From positions 6,411-70,410 of the forward strand of contig DAISWG010000016.1 in the NCBI GenBank assembly GCA_036826475.1: 64,000 nucleotides of DNA, given 5' to 3'. Shown here piece by piece: positions 1 through 8,478 of this stretch (the stretch's first letter is position 1; every line of letters begins with the position of its first letter). The position numbers were made by a program, and so were the translations under genes. The stretch comes from Miltoncostaea sp036826475 (GTDB lineage: Bacteria > Actinomycetota > Thermoleophilia > Miltoncostaeales > Miltoncostaeaceae). Below the pieces are notes generated by a model, which was given only the letters and a program-made list of their open reading frames with translations, was not told the origin of the DNA and did no database searches.

Positions 1-1083
1 GAAGCGGAACGCGCCGGTCCCGCCGAGCGTGACCTTCGAGAGCACCAGCCCCGCCGGCGGGGGCGCCAGCCGGTTCGTGTAGGTGCAGGTAACCGTGTCG
101 GCGGCGGCCAGGCGGATGCTCGCCGCGCCGGTCGCCACGCTGGTCGTCGCGGTGCTCTGCCCGGTCTGCGAGGTGCAGGTGAGCCCCGTCAGCCGCCACC
201 CGGCGTCCGGCCGCTCCGTCACGTTCCACGGCCGGGAGCCGGCGGCGCGGTAGAACGTCTCGGATCCCGGGCGGCCGGGTCCCGCGACGAGCCCGAACGT
301 CCCGTCCGGCGTGTAGGAGATGTCGCCCTCGAACGTGAACGTCCTCGCCGCCGTCCCCTCGGGGGCGTCGACGACCTTGCGCACCACGATCGTGCCGGCG
401 TCCGGCGGCGGGCGGACGTAGTACGCGTAGCAGAACACGTGGCTGGCGCCCGACGGGTAGGCGATCCACTCGACGTTGTCGCCGTTCAGGTTGTCGATCG
501 CGCAGCGAAGCGCGCCGAACCCGTACTCGCCGGGGAAGACCCGGTCGAGCACCGGGTCGTCGACCGCGCCGCCCTGCACCCACAGGCTGCTGGAGCTGGT
601 GGCGCGCTTCGCCTGGTCCGCGGTCAGCGGCACCGTCACCGCGCCGGGCAGCTGCGCGCCCGTCGCGCGCCCCTGGCTGTCGAGCAGCGGGGTGGACGCG
701 CGGGTGACGATCGACGTGGCGTACGGGCCCAGGACCTTGGAGAGGGAGCCCCAGGGGCCGTCGACCGCGCGGGTCTGGAAGCCCGTGCCGAGCGTGAACC
801 GCCAGTCGGCGATCGGGACGCAGCGCGGCTGGCCGGCCTGCTCCTTCGCCGGGCTGATGGCCTCGCCGGCGGTGTACAGCGTGTCGGCGCCGAGGTCGCG
901 CAGGCTCTCCTGGATGTTGTTGCGCGCCCGGTTCGCGGTGATGTCGGTGTAGGCCGGGCACGCGCGCGCCGCATACGTGACCAGGCGCTCGGGCTGCTGC
1001 GCCGACGCCGTCGCGGCGGCCAGCGCCCACAGGGCGACGGCGACGATCACCGGAAGGCCGGCGAGTCCGGCACGGCGGGTCAT
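1..1083 (-). CDS. Secreted repeat-domain protein, 3' part cut by window edge
   Basis: Reading down from an ATG at 1083, the frame stays open to base 1, so 361 residues are visible and the C-terminus is missing. The N-terminus is a clear signal peptide: MTRR, then a hydrophobic stretch ending in ASA at about residue 27. Residues 28-230 are Cys-containing and have no domain I recognise. From about residue 230 there is a beta-rich module: it opens with TIVVRKVV, has a WNVTE strand in the middle and ends with TCTYTNR. A second copy begins with LVLSKVTLGG at the window edge. This pattern matches the prealbumin-like/SpaA-type Ig-like folds of bacterial surface proteins. Function is unknown; a surface or adhesive role is inferred. 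TATGAC lies 6 nt before the ATG. The gene lies downstream of nuoN on the same strand, separated by a hairpin. Confidence 0.8.
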   Translation of the reverse strand, partial: MTRRAGLAGLPVIVAVALWALAAATASAQQPERLVTYAARACPAYTDITANRARNNIQESLRDLGADTLYTAGEAISPAKEQAGQPRCVPIADWRFTLGTGFQTRAVDGPWGSLSKVLGPYATSIVTRASTPLLDSQGRATGAQLPGAVTVPLTADQAKRATSSSSLWVQGGAVDDPVLDRVFPGEYGFGALRCAIDNLNGDNVEWIAYPSGASHVFCYAYYVRPPPDAGTIVVRKVVDAPEGTAARTFTFEGDISYTPDGTFGLVAGPGRPGSETFYRAAGSRPWNVTERPDAGWRLTGLTCTSQTGQSTATTSVATGAASIRLAAADTVTCTYTNRLAPPPAGLVLSKVTLGGTGAFRF

Positions 1084-1089
1084 GGGCCA

Positions 1090-1095
1090 GTCATA
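1090..1095 (-). promoter_or_regulatory. Possible leaderless -10 element (TATGAC)
   Basis: TATGAC ends 6 nt before the ATG of the secreted protein at 1083. It resembles the TAnnnT boxes found at the same distance before other starts in this window but lacks the final T, so support is weak. Confidence 0.35.
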
Positions 1096-1138
1096 CCGTC
1101 GCGCGGGATTGCGCGACAAGCGCGTATGGGAAGCGGAA

Positions 1139-1163
1139 CCGCCCGGAAACGCCGACCGGGCGG
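1139..1163 (-). terminator. Hairpin after nuoN, probable end of nuo operon
   Basis: A perfect 8-bp inverted repeat (CCGCCCGG at 1139-1146, CCGGGCGG at 1156-1163, 9-nt loop) lies 10 bp past the nuoN stop. There is no clear U-tract. It sits between the nuo operon and the secreted-protein gene, where a transcriptional stop would be expected. Confidence 0.55.
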
Positions 1164-1172
1164 GCGTTCAGC

Positions 1173-2627
1173 TCAGGGCGCGAGCAGCGACTGCGCGGCG
1201 CCCCGGCAGACGTCGATGAGCGGCGAGGCGAACAGGGCGGCCGCCACGATCGCCACGCCGCACGTCACGGTGGCGAGGGCGACGGGGCCGGGGACCGTCA
1301 GGAGCTTGCGCGGCTCCTCGTCGGACTGCGGCATCCAGGCGACCGCGACCACCCGGAGGTAGTAGCCGAGGCTCACCATCGAGCCCACGGCGCCCACGAT
1401 CGCGAGCCACGTCAGGTCGTTCTCGACGGCGGAGCCGAACAGCAGGAACTTGCCGATGAAGCCGGAGAGGGGCGGGAAGCCGGCCAGGGACAGCATCGCG
1501 AGGGTCAGCACCACGCCGTACACGGGGCGGGCGCGGCCGTAGCCCGCCAGGGCGATGATCTCGTCACCCTCCTCCACCTCACGCTCGCGGATGATCACGA
1601 CCGCGAACGCGGCCATCGTCATCAGGCCGTAGGCGATCAGGTAGTACAGGACCGCCTCGGCGCCGTCGACGCTGCCGGCGGCGACGCCGATGAGCAGGTA
1701 GCCGGCCTGGGCGATGCTCGAGTAGGCGAGCATCCGCTTCATGTTCGTCTGGACGAGCGCGGCGACGTTGCCCACCACGATGCTCGCGGTGGCCAGCACG
1801 GCGATCGCGACGCTCCAGTCCGGCTGCAGGTCGCCCATCACGCCCGTGAACAGGCGCAGGAACGCGGCGAACGCCGCGGCCTTCACCGCGGTGGACATGA
1901 ACGCGGTCACGGTGGTGGGGGCGCCCTCGTAGACGTCGGGCGTCCACATGTGGAACGGCACCGCCGATGCCTTGAACGCCAGGCCCCCCGCGATGAGCGC
2001 CATCGCCGCGATCACCAGCGGCTCGTCGGTGAACGAGGTGCCCTGCAGGGCGGTGCCGATCGTCTCGAGCGACGTGCTGCCGGTGGCGCCGAACAGCAGC
2101 GACAGGCCGTACAGCAGGATGCTCGCCCCCACGGCGCCGGTGATCAGGTACTTCAGGCCGCTCTCCAGCGACCGCTCGCGCCAGATCTCCAGCGCGCACA
2201 GCACGTAGAGCGCGACCGACAAAATCTCGATGCCGAGGAAGATCGAGATCAGGTCGCCGGCGCCGGCCACGAGCATCATGCCGCTGACCGAGATCATCAC
2301 CAGGCCCGCGTACTCGCCGCGGCGGTCGACGGCGGCGGGCTCGCGCCACGCCAGGAGCAGCGTCAGGAACGCGGCGCCCAGGAAGATCATGTTGAGGACG
2401 AGGCTGAAGCGGTCGGAGCGGAAGCCCCCGCCGAACGCCTCCTGTCGGTCGCCCCAGAGCACCGCCGACATCACGACGGCGGCGATGATCCCGGCCATCG
2501 CGGTCAGGGCCGGCCCGTGGCGCTTCGCGAAGCGGCCCGGCAGCAGCCCGACGCCGAAGGCGAGGGTCGCGGTGCCCGCCGCGATGATGATCGGGGCGGC
2601 GGCGACGACGTTCAGCGGCTCGCTCAC
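1173..2627 (-). CDS. nuoN: NADH-quinone oxidoreductase subunit N (complex I)
   Basis: Antiporter-like proton-pumping subunit of respiratory complex I, in the cytoplasmic membrane. The 484-residue protein has about 14 hydrophobic segments and the family core, including the MWTPDVYEGAP loop (Lys-containing helices before it) and an NMKRMLAYSSIAQAGY segment. The GTG start at 2627 overlaps the nuoM stop (GTGA), so the two are translationally coupled. Length is normal for NuoN. It is the last gene of the nuoA-N operon; a hairpin follows at 1139-1163. Confidence 0.97.
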   Translation of the reverse strand: MSEPLNVVAAAPIIIAAGTATLAFGVGLLPGRFAKRHGPALTAMAGIIAAVVMSAVLWGDRQEAFGGGFRSDRFSLVLNMIFLGAAFLTLLLAWREPAAVDRRGEYAGLVMISVSGMMLVAGAGDLISIFLGIEILSVALYVLCALEIWRERSLESGLKYLITGAVGASILLYGLSLLFGATGSTSLETIGTALQGTSFTDEPLVIAAMALIAGGLAFKASAVPFHMWTPDVYEGAPTTVTAFMSTAVKAAAFAAFLRLFTGVMGDLQPDWSVAIAVLATASIVVGNVAALVQTNMKRMLAYSSIAQAGYLLIGVAAGSVDGAEAVLYYLIAYGLMTMAAFAVVIIREREVEEGDEIIALAGYGRARPVYGVVLTLAMLSLAGFPPLSGFIGKFLLFGSAVENDLTWLAIVGAVGSMVSLGYYLRVVAVAWMPQSDEEPRKLLTVPGPVALATVTCGVAIVAAALFASPLIDVCRGAAQSLLAP

Positions 2628-4234
2628 GGCGTCCCCGCCCCCGCCCCCGCCGCGGTCGCGGCGTCCTGGCCCTCGGCGGCGTCGCCGGGCAGTGGCCTCG
2701 CCTCGGCCGGCGGGTTCACCGGGATCGCCCCCCGGATCTGGTCGGCCGGGCGGTCCGCGGCCACCTGGGCGGGCGCGATGTTCTGCTCGATCGACGGGGT
2801 GGTCGCGTCGACGAGCGCCTTCGGCCACAGCGCGATGAACAGCATCGCGGCGACCAGCGGCAGCAGCACCATCAGGTGGCCGGCGCGGAGCTCCACCGCC
2901 CGGGCGTCGCCGCGGCGCGGGCCGTTCATGGTGCCCTGGTAGAGGCGCAGCATGTACACGGCCGCGTACGCGATCCCGATGCAGGCGAGCACGGCGAGCC
3001 ACAGGTGCTGGCGGAAGACGCCGGTGAGGATGAAGAACTCGCCGACGAAGGTGTTGGAGCCGGGGATGGCGAGGGCGGCCATCGCGACGATCAGGAAGAC
3101 GGCCGCCATGCGCGGGGCCCCGTCGGCCAGGCCGCCGATCTCGTCGATGCGGTCCTCCGGCGCGGAGCGGTTGAGCACCCCCACGATCGCGAACGTCGCG
3201 AGCACGACGATGCCGTGGTTCACCATCTGGAGCACGGCGCCCTGCGAGGCCTGGACGTCGAAGGCCACGATGCCCAGGGCGATGAACCCGAGGTGCGCCA
3301 GGCTCGAGTAGGCCACCAGGCCGCGCATCGTGGGCTGGCGCCACGCGACCAGCGACCCGTAGACGATGCCCGCCACGGCGAGCACGCCGATCGGGATGGC
3401 GAACCGGTCGGCCCCCTCCGGGAACACCGGCAGGCCGATGCGCAGCAGGCCGTAGGCGCCGGCCTTGCTCATGACCGCCGCCAGCAGCCCGGTCACCAGG
3501 ATCGGGGCGGCGCGGTAGACGCCGGGCAGCCAGCCGTGGAACGGCCAGAGCGGCAGCTTGATCACGAAGGCCAGGGCGAAGCCCAGGAACAGCCAGGTGC
3601 TCTGCGTGTCGGTGAACGCCACGCCGGCCAGGTCGCGGATCTCGAAGGTGAACTGCCCGGTGATGTCGCGCGCGGTGAACGCGGTGGCCAGGATCGCCAC
3701 CAGCATCAGCAGCGAGCCGACCATCGTGTAGATCACGAACGTGATGTTCGCCCGGGCGCGCCCGGCGCCGCCCCACATCCCGACCATGAAGTAGAACGGG
3801 ATGAGCATGGCCTCCCAGAACACGTAGAACAGCACCAGGTTCCCGGCGGCGAAGAGGCCCAGCAGGCCCGTCTCGGCCAGCAGCAGCAGCGCCAGGAAGG
3901 CGCGCGGGCGGTCCGGCGGCCGCCAGCAGGCGGCCAGGATCGCGAGCAGGAAGGTGCCGGCGGTCAGGGCGAGCAGCCAGAGCGAGATGCCGTCGACGCC
4001 GACGTCCCACGACAGGCCCACCTCCTCGACCCACGGCACGTGGTCGATGTACTGCAGGCCGGCCGTGCCCTGGTCGAAGAGCCCGATCAGGATGCCCATG
4101 AACACGGCGTTCGCGGCGGCCGTGGCGACCGCCTGGATGCGCGCCTGGCGCAGGCCGCCCGGGGCCTCGGGGACCGCGAGCATGGACAGGGCGCCGAGCA
4201 GGGGCAGCAGGACGATGATGGAGACCCAGGGCAT
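2624..4234 (-). CDS. nuoM: NADH-quinone oxidoreductase subunit M (complex I)
   Basis: Proton-pumping antiporter-like membrane subunit, 536 residues. It begins MPWVSIIVLLPLLGAL and has about 14 membrane segments. It contains family landmarks such as FYVFWEAMLIPFYFMVG (the helix-5 Glu), KLPLWPFHGWLPGVY, and an AYSSLAHLGF segment. The C-terminus (after about residue 500) is an Ala/Gly/Pro-rich soluble tail not usual in the family core. ATG at 4234 lies 6 bp after the nuoL stop. It overlaps nuoN by 4 bp at its 3' end. Confidence 0.97.
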   Translation of the reverse strand: MPWVSIIVLLPLLGALSMLAVPEAPGGLRQARIQAVATAAANAVFMGILIGLFDQGTAGLQYIDHVPWVEEVGLSWDVGVDGISLWLLALTAGTFLLAILAACWRPPDRPRAFLALLLLAETGLLGLFAAGNLVLFYVFWEAMLIPFYFMVGMWGGAGRARANITFVIYTMVGSLLMLVAILATAFTARDITGQFTFEIRDLAGVAFTDTQSTWLFLGFALAFVIKLPLWPFHGWLPGVYRAAPILVTGLLAAVMSKAGAYGLLRIGLPVFPEGADRFAIPIGVLAVAGIVYGSLVAWRQPTMRGLVAYSSLAHLGFIALGIVAFDVQASQGAVLQMVNHGIVVLATFAIVGVLNRSAPEDRIDEIGGLADGAPRMAAVFLIVAMAALAIPGSNTFVGEFFILTGVFRQHLWLAVLACIGIAYAAVYMLRLYQGTMNGPRRGDARAVELRAGHLMVLLPLVAAMLFIALWPKALVDATTPSIEQNIAPAQVAADRPADQIRGAIPVNPPAEARPLPGDAAEGQDAATAAGAGAGTP

Positions 4235-4240
4235 CGGCGG

Positions 4241-6145
4241 CTACCTGATGGCCAGGGCCAGGACGGCGCCGACGATGGCCACGCCGCCGATCATCGCGAA
4301 CGCGTAGGCGCGCACCAGGCCGCTCTCGGCGATGCGCATGCCCCGGCCGAGGTCCACCACGGTCCGCACGACGCCCTCGATCGAGCCCTGCACGCCGTAC
4401 CGCTCGACCTTGGCGGTGAAGACGTCGCCGAGTTCCCGGCCGGGCTGCACCACGGCCTCCTCGTAGACCTCGTCGAAGCGGTACTGCTCCTGCAGCAGCT
4501 CGCGGCCGGCGGGGGCGCGCAGCAGGCGGGTGCGCCGGGTCGGGTCGACCACGAACACCCACGCGGCGAGCGCGATCGCGGCGAGCGCCAGGCCCACGCT
4601 GATGATGCTCACGATCCACTCGGCCGCCGCGGTCGGCTCGATGTCGGGCGCGGCCATCAGGGTCGGCTCGAGCCAGTCGTTGATCAGGTGCCAGCCGCCG
4701 GGGATCTGGAGCCAGCCGACGAACGTCGCGCCGATCGCCAGCACGGTCACCGGAGCGGCCATCGCCCACCCGCCCTCGTGCGGGGTCTTCGCGTAGCCGC
4801 CCGCCGGGTCCGGCCCCCAGAAGGCCCGGAAGTACAGGCGGAACATGTAGAAGGCCGTCAGCCCCGCGGCGATGATGCCGACCACGCCGCAGAACACCCC
4901 GAGGCCGCCCGCGTCCATCGCGGTCGACAGGATCTCGTCCTTGCTGAAGAAGCCCGAGAAGGGCGGGATGCCGGAGATCGCGAGGCAGCCCACCAGCACC
5001 GCGAGGTTCGTGACCGGCAGGTACCGGCGCAGGCCGCCCATCCGGTCGAGGCTCTGCTCGCCCACCAGGGCGTGGATCGCGATGCCGACGCTCAGGAAGA
5101 GCAGCGCCTTGAAGAACGCGTGCGTCAGGAAGTGGAACATCGACGGCCCGTAGATGCCGAGCCCGGCGGCCATGATCATGTAGCCGATCTGGCTCACGGT
5201 GCTCCACGCGAGCACCCGCTTGATGTCCTCCTGCACCAGGGCGATCGTCGCCGCCATCAGCAGCGTCGCCGTCCCGACGAGGGCCACCAGGTCGCCGGCG
5301 TACGGGGCCAGCTCGTAGAGGACGTTGGTGCGGACGATCATGTAGACGCCGGCCGTCACCATGGTGGCGGCGTGGATGAGGGCCGAGACGGGGGTGGGGC
5401 CCTCCATGGCGTCCGGCAGCCAGGTGTGGAGCGGGATCTGCGCGCTCTTCGCGGCGGCGCCGACGAACAGCAGCAGCGCGACGGCCTCGGCGACGCCGCT
5501 GCCCTGGCCGAGGCCCTCGGGCGCGGTCGAGAACACCTGCCCGTAGTCGAGGGTGCCCAGCTCCCGGATCAGCAGGAACGCGGCGATCACCATGCCGATG
5601 TCGCCGATCACGTTGATCACGAACGCCTTCTTGGCGGCCGCGACGGCGGTGGGGCGCTCGTAGTAGTAGCCGATGAGCAGGTACGAGGCGAGGCCCACGA
5701 GCGCCCAGCCGACGATCAGGAACAGGAAGTTCGCCGACTCGACGAGCAGCAGCATCGCGAAGAGGAAGAACAGCATCTCCGCGAAGAAGCGCCGGTAGTC
5801 GCGGTCGTGCTCCATGTACTCGGTCGAGTAGAGGACGATCAGCGAGCCGATGCCGGTGATGACCAGCATCATCATCACCGAGAGGGGGTCGATCTGGATC
5901 GCGAGGTCGATCCTCAGGTCGCCGGCCTGGATCCACTGGTAGAGGGCGTCGACCTCCAGACGATCGTCGGCGTTCCGCGCGAGCAGCGCGAAGAACACGA
6001 TCAGCGTCAGCACGAAGGCGATGCCGGCGACGCCGACCGCGACGGCGCGCGTCAGGCGGCGGTCGGGCTCGCCGGGCCACAGGGACAGGGCCACCGACCC
6101 GAGCAGGGGCAGGCCGAGGACGATCCAGGAGAGGGTGGTGATCAG
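4241..6145 (-). CDS. nuoL: NADH-quinone oxidoreductase subunit L, probable CTG start
   Basis: Largest antiporter-like pump subunit of complex I, with the long C-terminal amphipathic helix region (TFVGWLQIPGGWH onward) that braces the membrane arm. Core motifs seen are FLFLIVGWALVGLASYLLIG, KSAQIPLHTWLPDAMEGPTP and KRVLAWSTVSQIGYM. The nearest canonical start is GTG at 6094, but that would remove the first membrane helix. In-frame codons above it read ITTLSWIVLGLPLLG, typical of NuoL N-termini, and are bounded by a TGA. The only start-like codon there is CTG at 6145, with AAGGG upstream and 4 bp after the nuoK stop. I therefore place the start at CTG 6145 (634 aa). The family call is certain; the start is inferred. 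Confidence 0.95.
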   Translation of the reverse strand: MITTLSWIVLGLPLLGSVALSLWPGEPDRRLTRAVAVGVAGIAFVLTLIVFFALLARNADDRLEVDALYQWIQAGDLRIDLAIQIDPLSVMMMLVITGIGSLIVLYSTEYMEHDRDYRRFFAEMLFFLFAMLLLVESANFLFLIVGWALVGLASYLLIGYYYERPTAVAAAKKAFVINVIGDIGMVIAAFLLIRELGTLDYGQVFSTAPEGLGQGSGVAEAVALLLFVGAAAKSAQIPLHTWLPDAMEGPTPVSALIHAATMVTAGVYMIVRTNVLYELAPYAGDLVALVGTATLLMAATIALVQEDIKRVLAWSTVSQIGYMIMAAGLGIYGPSMFHFLTHAFFKALLFLSVGIAIHALVGEQSLDRMGGLRRYLPVTNLAVLVGCLAISGIPPFSGFFSKDEILSTAMDAGGLGVFCGVVGIIAAGLTAFYMFRLYFRAFWGPDPAGGYAKTPHEGGWAMAAPVTVLAIGATFVGWLQIPGGWHLINDWLEPTLMAAPDIEPTAAAEWIVSIISVGLALAAIALAAWVFVVDPTRRTRLLRAPAGRELLQEQYRFDEVYEEAVVQPGRELGDVFTAKVERYGVQGSIEGVVRTVVDLGRGMRIAESGLVRAYAFAMIGGVAIVGAVLALAIR

Positions 6146-6149
6146 GGTC

Positions 6150-6473
6150 TCAGCCCTTCATGCTCGACATCTGGTCCACGTCCAGCGCCAGGCGCTGGCG
6201 GAACACGGCGACGACGAGGCCGAGGCCGATCACGACCTCCGCGGCCGCCACGACCATCACGATTAGGGCGAAGGTCTGCCCGTCGGTGACGTTCCAGTAG
6301 CGGCTGAACGCGACGAGGCTGAGGTTGGCCGAGTTGAGCAGCAGCTCGACCGACAGCAGCAGCAGCAGCGGGTTGCGCCGCGTCATCACGCCGAGGAGCC
6401 CGATCAGGAACAGGGCGCCGGAGACGGCGAGGTACAGCGCGAGGGGCACGCCCTCCACGGCGGTCCGCATCAT
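6150..6473 (-). CDS. nuoK: NADH-quinone oxidoreductase subunit K (complex I)
   Basis: Small three-helix membrane subunit (107 aa) linking the proton channels of complex I. It shows the conserved LLLLLSVELLLNSANL helix and the second buried-Glu helix VVAAAEVVIGLGLVVAVFR. Tandem ATG codons lie at 6473 and 6470; the first overlaps the nuoJ stop (ATGA), which supports it. The C-terminus DQMSSMKG is ordinary for the family. Confidence 0.97.
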   Translation of the reverse strand: MMRTAVEGVPLALYLAVSGALFLIGLLGVMTRRNPLLLLLSVELLLNSANLSLVAFSRYWNVTDGQTFALIVMVVAAAEVVIGLGLVVAVFRQRLALDVDQMSSMKG

Positions 6474-6994
6474 CGCCCGCCCTCCGACCGGACGGCGCGC
6501 TTCGCCAGCAGCACGGCGCCGACGGCGGCGACCAGCAGGGCGAGCGAGGTGGCCTCGAACGGCACGATGTACGTGTCGATGAACGAGCGCCCGATCGCCT
6601 CGGGGCTGCCGATGTCCCCCACCGACTGCGGGTCGTCGCGCACGCCGGGCAGCTGGGTGGTGGCCAGCACCACGATCGCCTGGCCGGCCAGCGCCAGGAC
6701 GGCGATCCACGCGAACACCGCGTATCTGCCGAGGCGGTCCCCGATCTCGGCGACGGGCCGCTCGCCCAGGTAGGCGATCACGAACAGGAACAGCACGACG
6801 ATCGCGCCGGCGTAGACGATCACCTGGATCGCCGCGACGAACGGCGCCATGAGCAGCACGAACAGGACGGAGATCGAGAGCAGGGTCCCGATCAGGGACA
6901 CCGTCGCCTGGAAGGGGCTCTTCTGCGTGATCACGAGGACCGCGCAGGCGATGGCGCTCGCCGCCGCGATGGTGAAGACGATCCGCTCACCCAC
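6470..6994 (-). CDS. nuoJ: NADH-quinone oxidoreductase subunit J (complex I)
   Basis: Membrane subunit of complex I, 174 aa, five predicted helices. The family segment AAIQVIVYAGAIVVLFLFVI is present at about residues 55-75 and includes the pi-bulge helix. The start is GTG at 6994, 18 bp after nuoI. The 3' end overlaps nuoK by 4 bp. Length is normal for an actinobacterial NuoJ. Confidence 0.97.
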   Translation of the reverse strand: MGERIVFTIAAASAIACAVLVITQKSPFQATVSLIGTLLSISVLFVLLMAPFVAAIQVIVYAGAIVVLFLFVIAYLGERPVAEIGDRLGRYAVFAWIAVLALAGQAIVVLATTQLPGVRDDPQSVGDIGSPEAIGRSFIDTYIVPFEATSLALLVAAVGAVLLAKRAVRSEGGR

Positions 6995-7012
6995 GGGGGA
7001 TCACCCTACCCG

Positions 7013-7468
7013 TCACGGCACCTCGCTCCGGACCGGCACCGGCTTGGGGTGCGGCGCGAGGAGCATGTCCTTGGTGTAGAGGAGGTCCGTGCGGGTGCGC
7101 TCGGACATCTCGTACTCGTTCTCGAGCGTGATCGCGTCGAACGGGCACGCGATCTCGCAGTAGCCGCAGAAGATGCAGCGCGCCATGTTGATCTCGTAGA
7201 TGCGGGCGTAGCGCTCGCCGGACGACACCCGGTGCTCGGGCGTGTTCTCCTCGGCCACCACGCGGATGCAGTCCGCGGGGCAGGCGGCGACGCACAGCGA
7301 GCAGCCGACGCACTTCTCCAGCCCGTTCTCGTGCGTCCACAGCCGGTGGCGCCCGCGGAAGCGGGGGAAGACGGGCGTCTTGCGCTCCGGGTAGCCGATG
7401 GTCTCCGGCTTGCGGAGCATCTGCCGGAAGGTGACGGCGAAGCCCTTGAGCGAGTCGTCGAGTCCCAT
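7013..7468 (-). CDS. nuoI: NADH-quinone oxidoreductase subunit I, 2x[4Fe-4S]
   Basis: Ferredoxin-like subunit of the peripheral arm (151 aa), carrying clusters N6a and N6b that pass electrons to NuoB. Both CxxCxxCxxxCP motifs are intact: C53/C56/C59/C63 and C98/C101/C104/C108. The ATG at 7468 lies 5 bp after the nuoH stop; the N-terminus MGLDDSLKGFAVTF fits the membrane-docking helix of the family. Confidence 0.97.
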   Translation of the reverse strand: MGLDDSLKGFAVTFRQMLRKPETIGYPERKTPVFPRFRGRHRLWTHENGLEKCVGCSLCVAACPADCIRVVAEENTPEHRVSSGERYARIYEINMARCIFCGYCEIACPFDAITLENEYEMSERTRTDLLYTKDMLLAPHPKPVPVRSEVP

Positions 7469-7473
7469 GGTCC

Positions 7474-8466
7474 TCAGTTCGCGAAGCCGAGGGCGACGAC
7501 GATGGCCGTCACCACGAGGTTCAGGGTCGCCACCGGAAGCAGGATCTTCCAGCCGAACTGCATCAGGCGGTCGTAGCGCAGGCGGGGGAGGGTGGCGCGC
7601 AGCCAGATGAACAGGAACAGCAGCGCGGCGACCTTGATCGCCAGCCACACCCAGCCCCACAGGAACGGCCCGGAGAAGCCGCCCAGGAACAGCGTGGCCC
7701 CCAGCGCCGAGATGATGATCATGTTGACGTACTCGGCCAGGAAGAACATCGCGAACTTCAGGCCGCCGTACTCGGTGTGGTAGCCGGCGACGAGCTCCGA
7801 CTCGGCCTCCGGGAGGTCGAACGGGGCGCGGTTCGTCTCGGCCACCGCCGCGGTCAGGAAGATCAGGAACCCGATCGGCTGGAGGAGGATGTACCAGACG
7901 CTGTCCATCTGGGCGTGGACGATGTCCACCAGCGAGAGGCTCTGGGCCATCATGATCACGCCGATCACCGACAGGCCCATCGCGACCTCGTACGACACCA
8001 GCTGGGCGGCGGTGCGCGCCGCGCCGAGCAGGCTGTACTTGTTGCCGCTGGCCCAGCCGCCCAGGATCAGGCCGTAGAAGCCGAGTCCCGAGAGGGCGAA
8101 CAGGAAGAGCACGCCGATGTCGAGGTCGGCGCCCCAGCCGGTCACCGTGTAGCCGAAGACCTCGAACGGGTCGCTCCACGGGATCACCGCGATCGCGGCG
8201 ACGGCGGCGAACACCGAGATCATCGGCGCGATCTGGAAGAGGAGCCGGTTGGCGCCCTTCGGGACGAAGTCCTCCTTGAAGATCAGCTTCACCACGTCGG
8301 CGAGCGGCTGGAGGTACCCGAGCGGGCCGGCGCGGTTCGGGCCGTAGCGGGCCTGGAACCGGCCGATGAGCTTCCGCTCCCACAGCAGCGTGTACGCGAA
8401 GGCGGTGATCACCACGAAGATGACGACCACTGCCTTGATCAGCACCACCAGGAAGCGTTCGTCCAC
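7474..8466 (-). CDS. nuoH: NADH-quinone oxidoreductase subunit H (complex I)
   Basis: Quinone-site membrane subunit (330 aa, about 8 helices). Family landmarks are YTLLWERKLIGRFQARYGPNR near the N-terminus, GWASGNKYSLLGAARTAAQLVSYE in the middle, and NRAPFDLPEAESELVAGYHTEY with its acidic loop. It starts at GTG 8466, 12 bp after nuoG, and is followed by nuoI. Length is typical for an actinobacterial NuoH. Confidence 0.97.
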   Translation of the reverse strand: MDERFLVVLIKAVVVIFVVITAFAYTLLWERKLIGRFQARYGPNRAGPLGYLQPLADVVKLIFKEDFVPKGANRLLFQIAPMISVFAAVAAIAVIPWSDPFEVFGYTVTGWGADLDIGVLFLFALSGLGFYGLILGGWASGNKYSLLGAARTAAQLVSYEVAMGLSVIGVIMMAQSLSLVDIVHAQMDSVWYILLQPIGFLIFLTAAVAETNRAPFDLPEAESELVAGYHTEYGGLKFAMFFLAEYVNMIIISALGATLFLGGFSGPFLWGWVWLAIKVAALLFLFIWLRATLPRLRYDRLMQFGWKILLPVATLNLVVTAIVVALGFAN

Positions 8467-8478
8467 TAGCGGCGCACC

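Noticed and set aside
2876..6289. Long open frames on the plus strand opposite the nuo genes
   Set aside because: They are low-complexity, rich in Arg/His/Asp/Gly and run antisense to clearly conserved proteins. They come from the codon pattern of very G+C-rich DNA.
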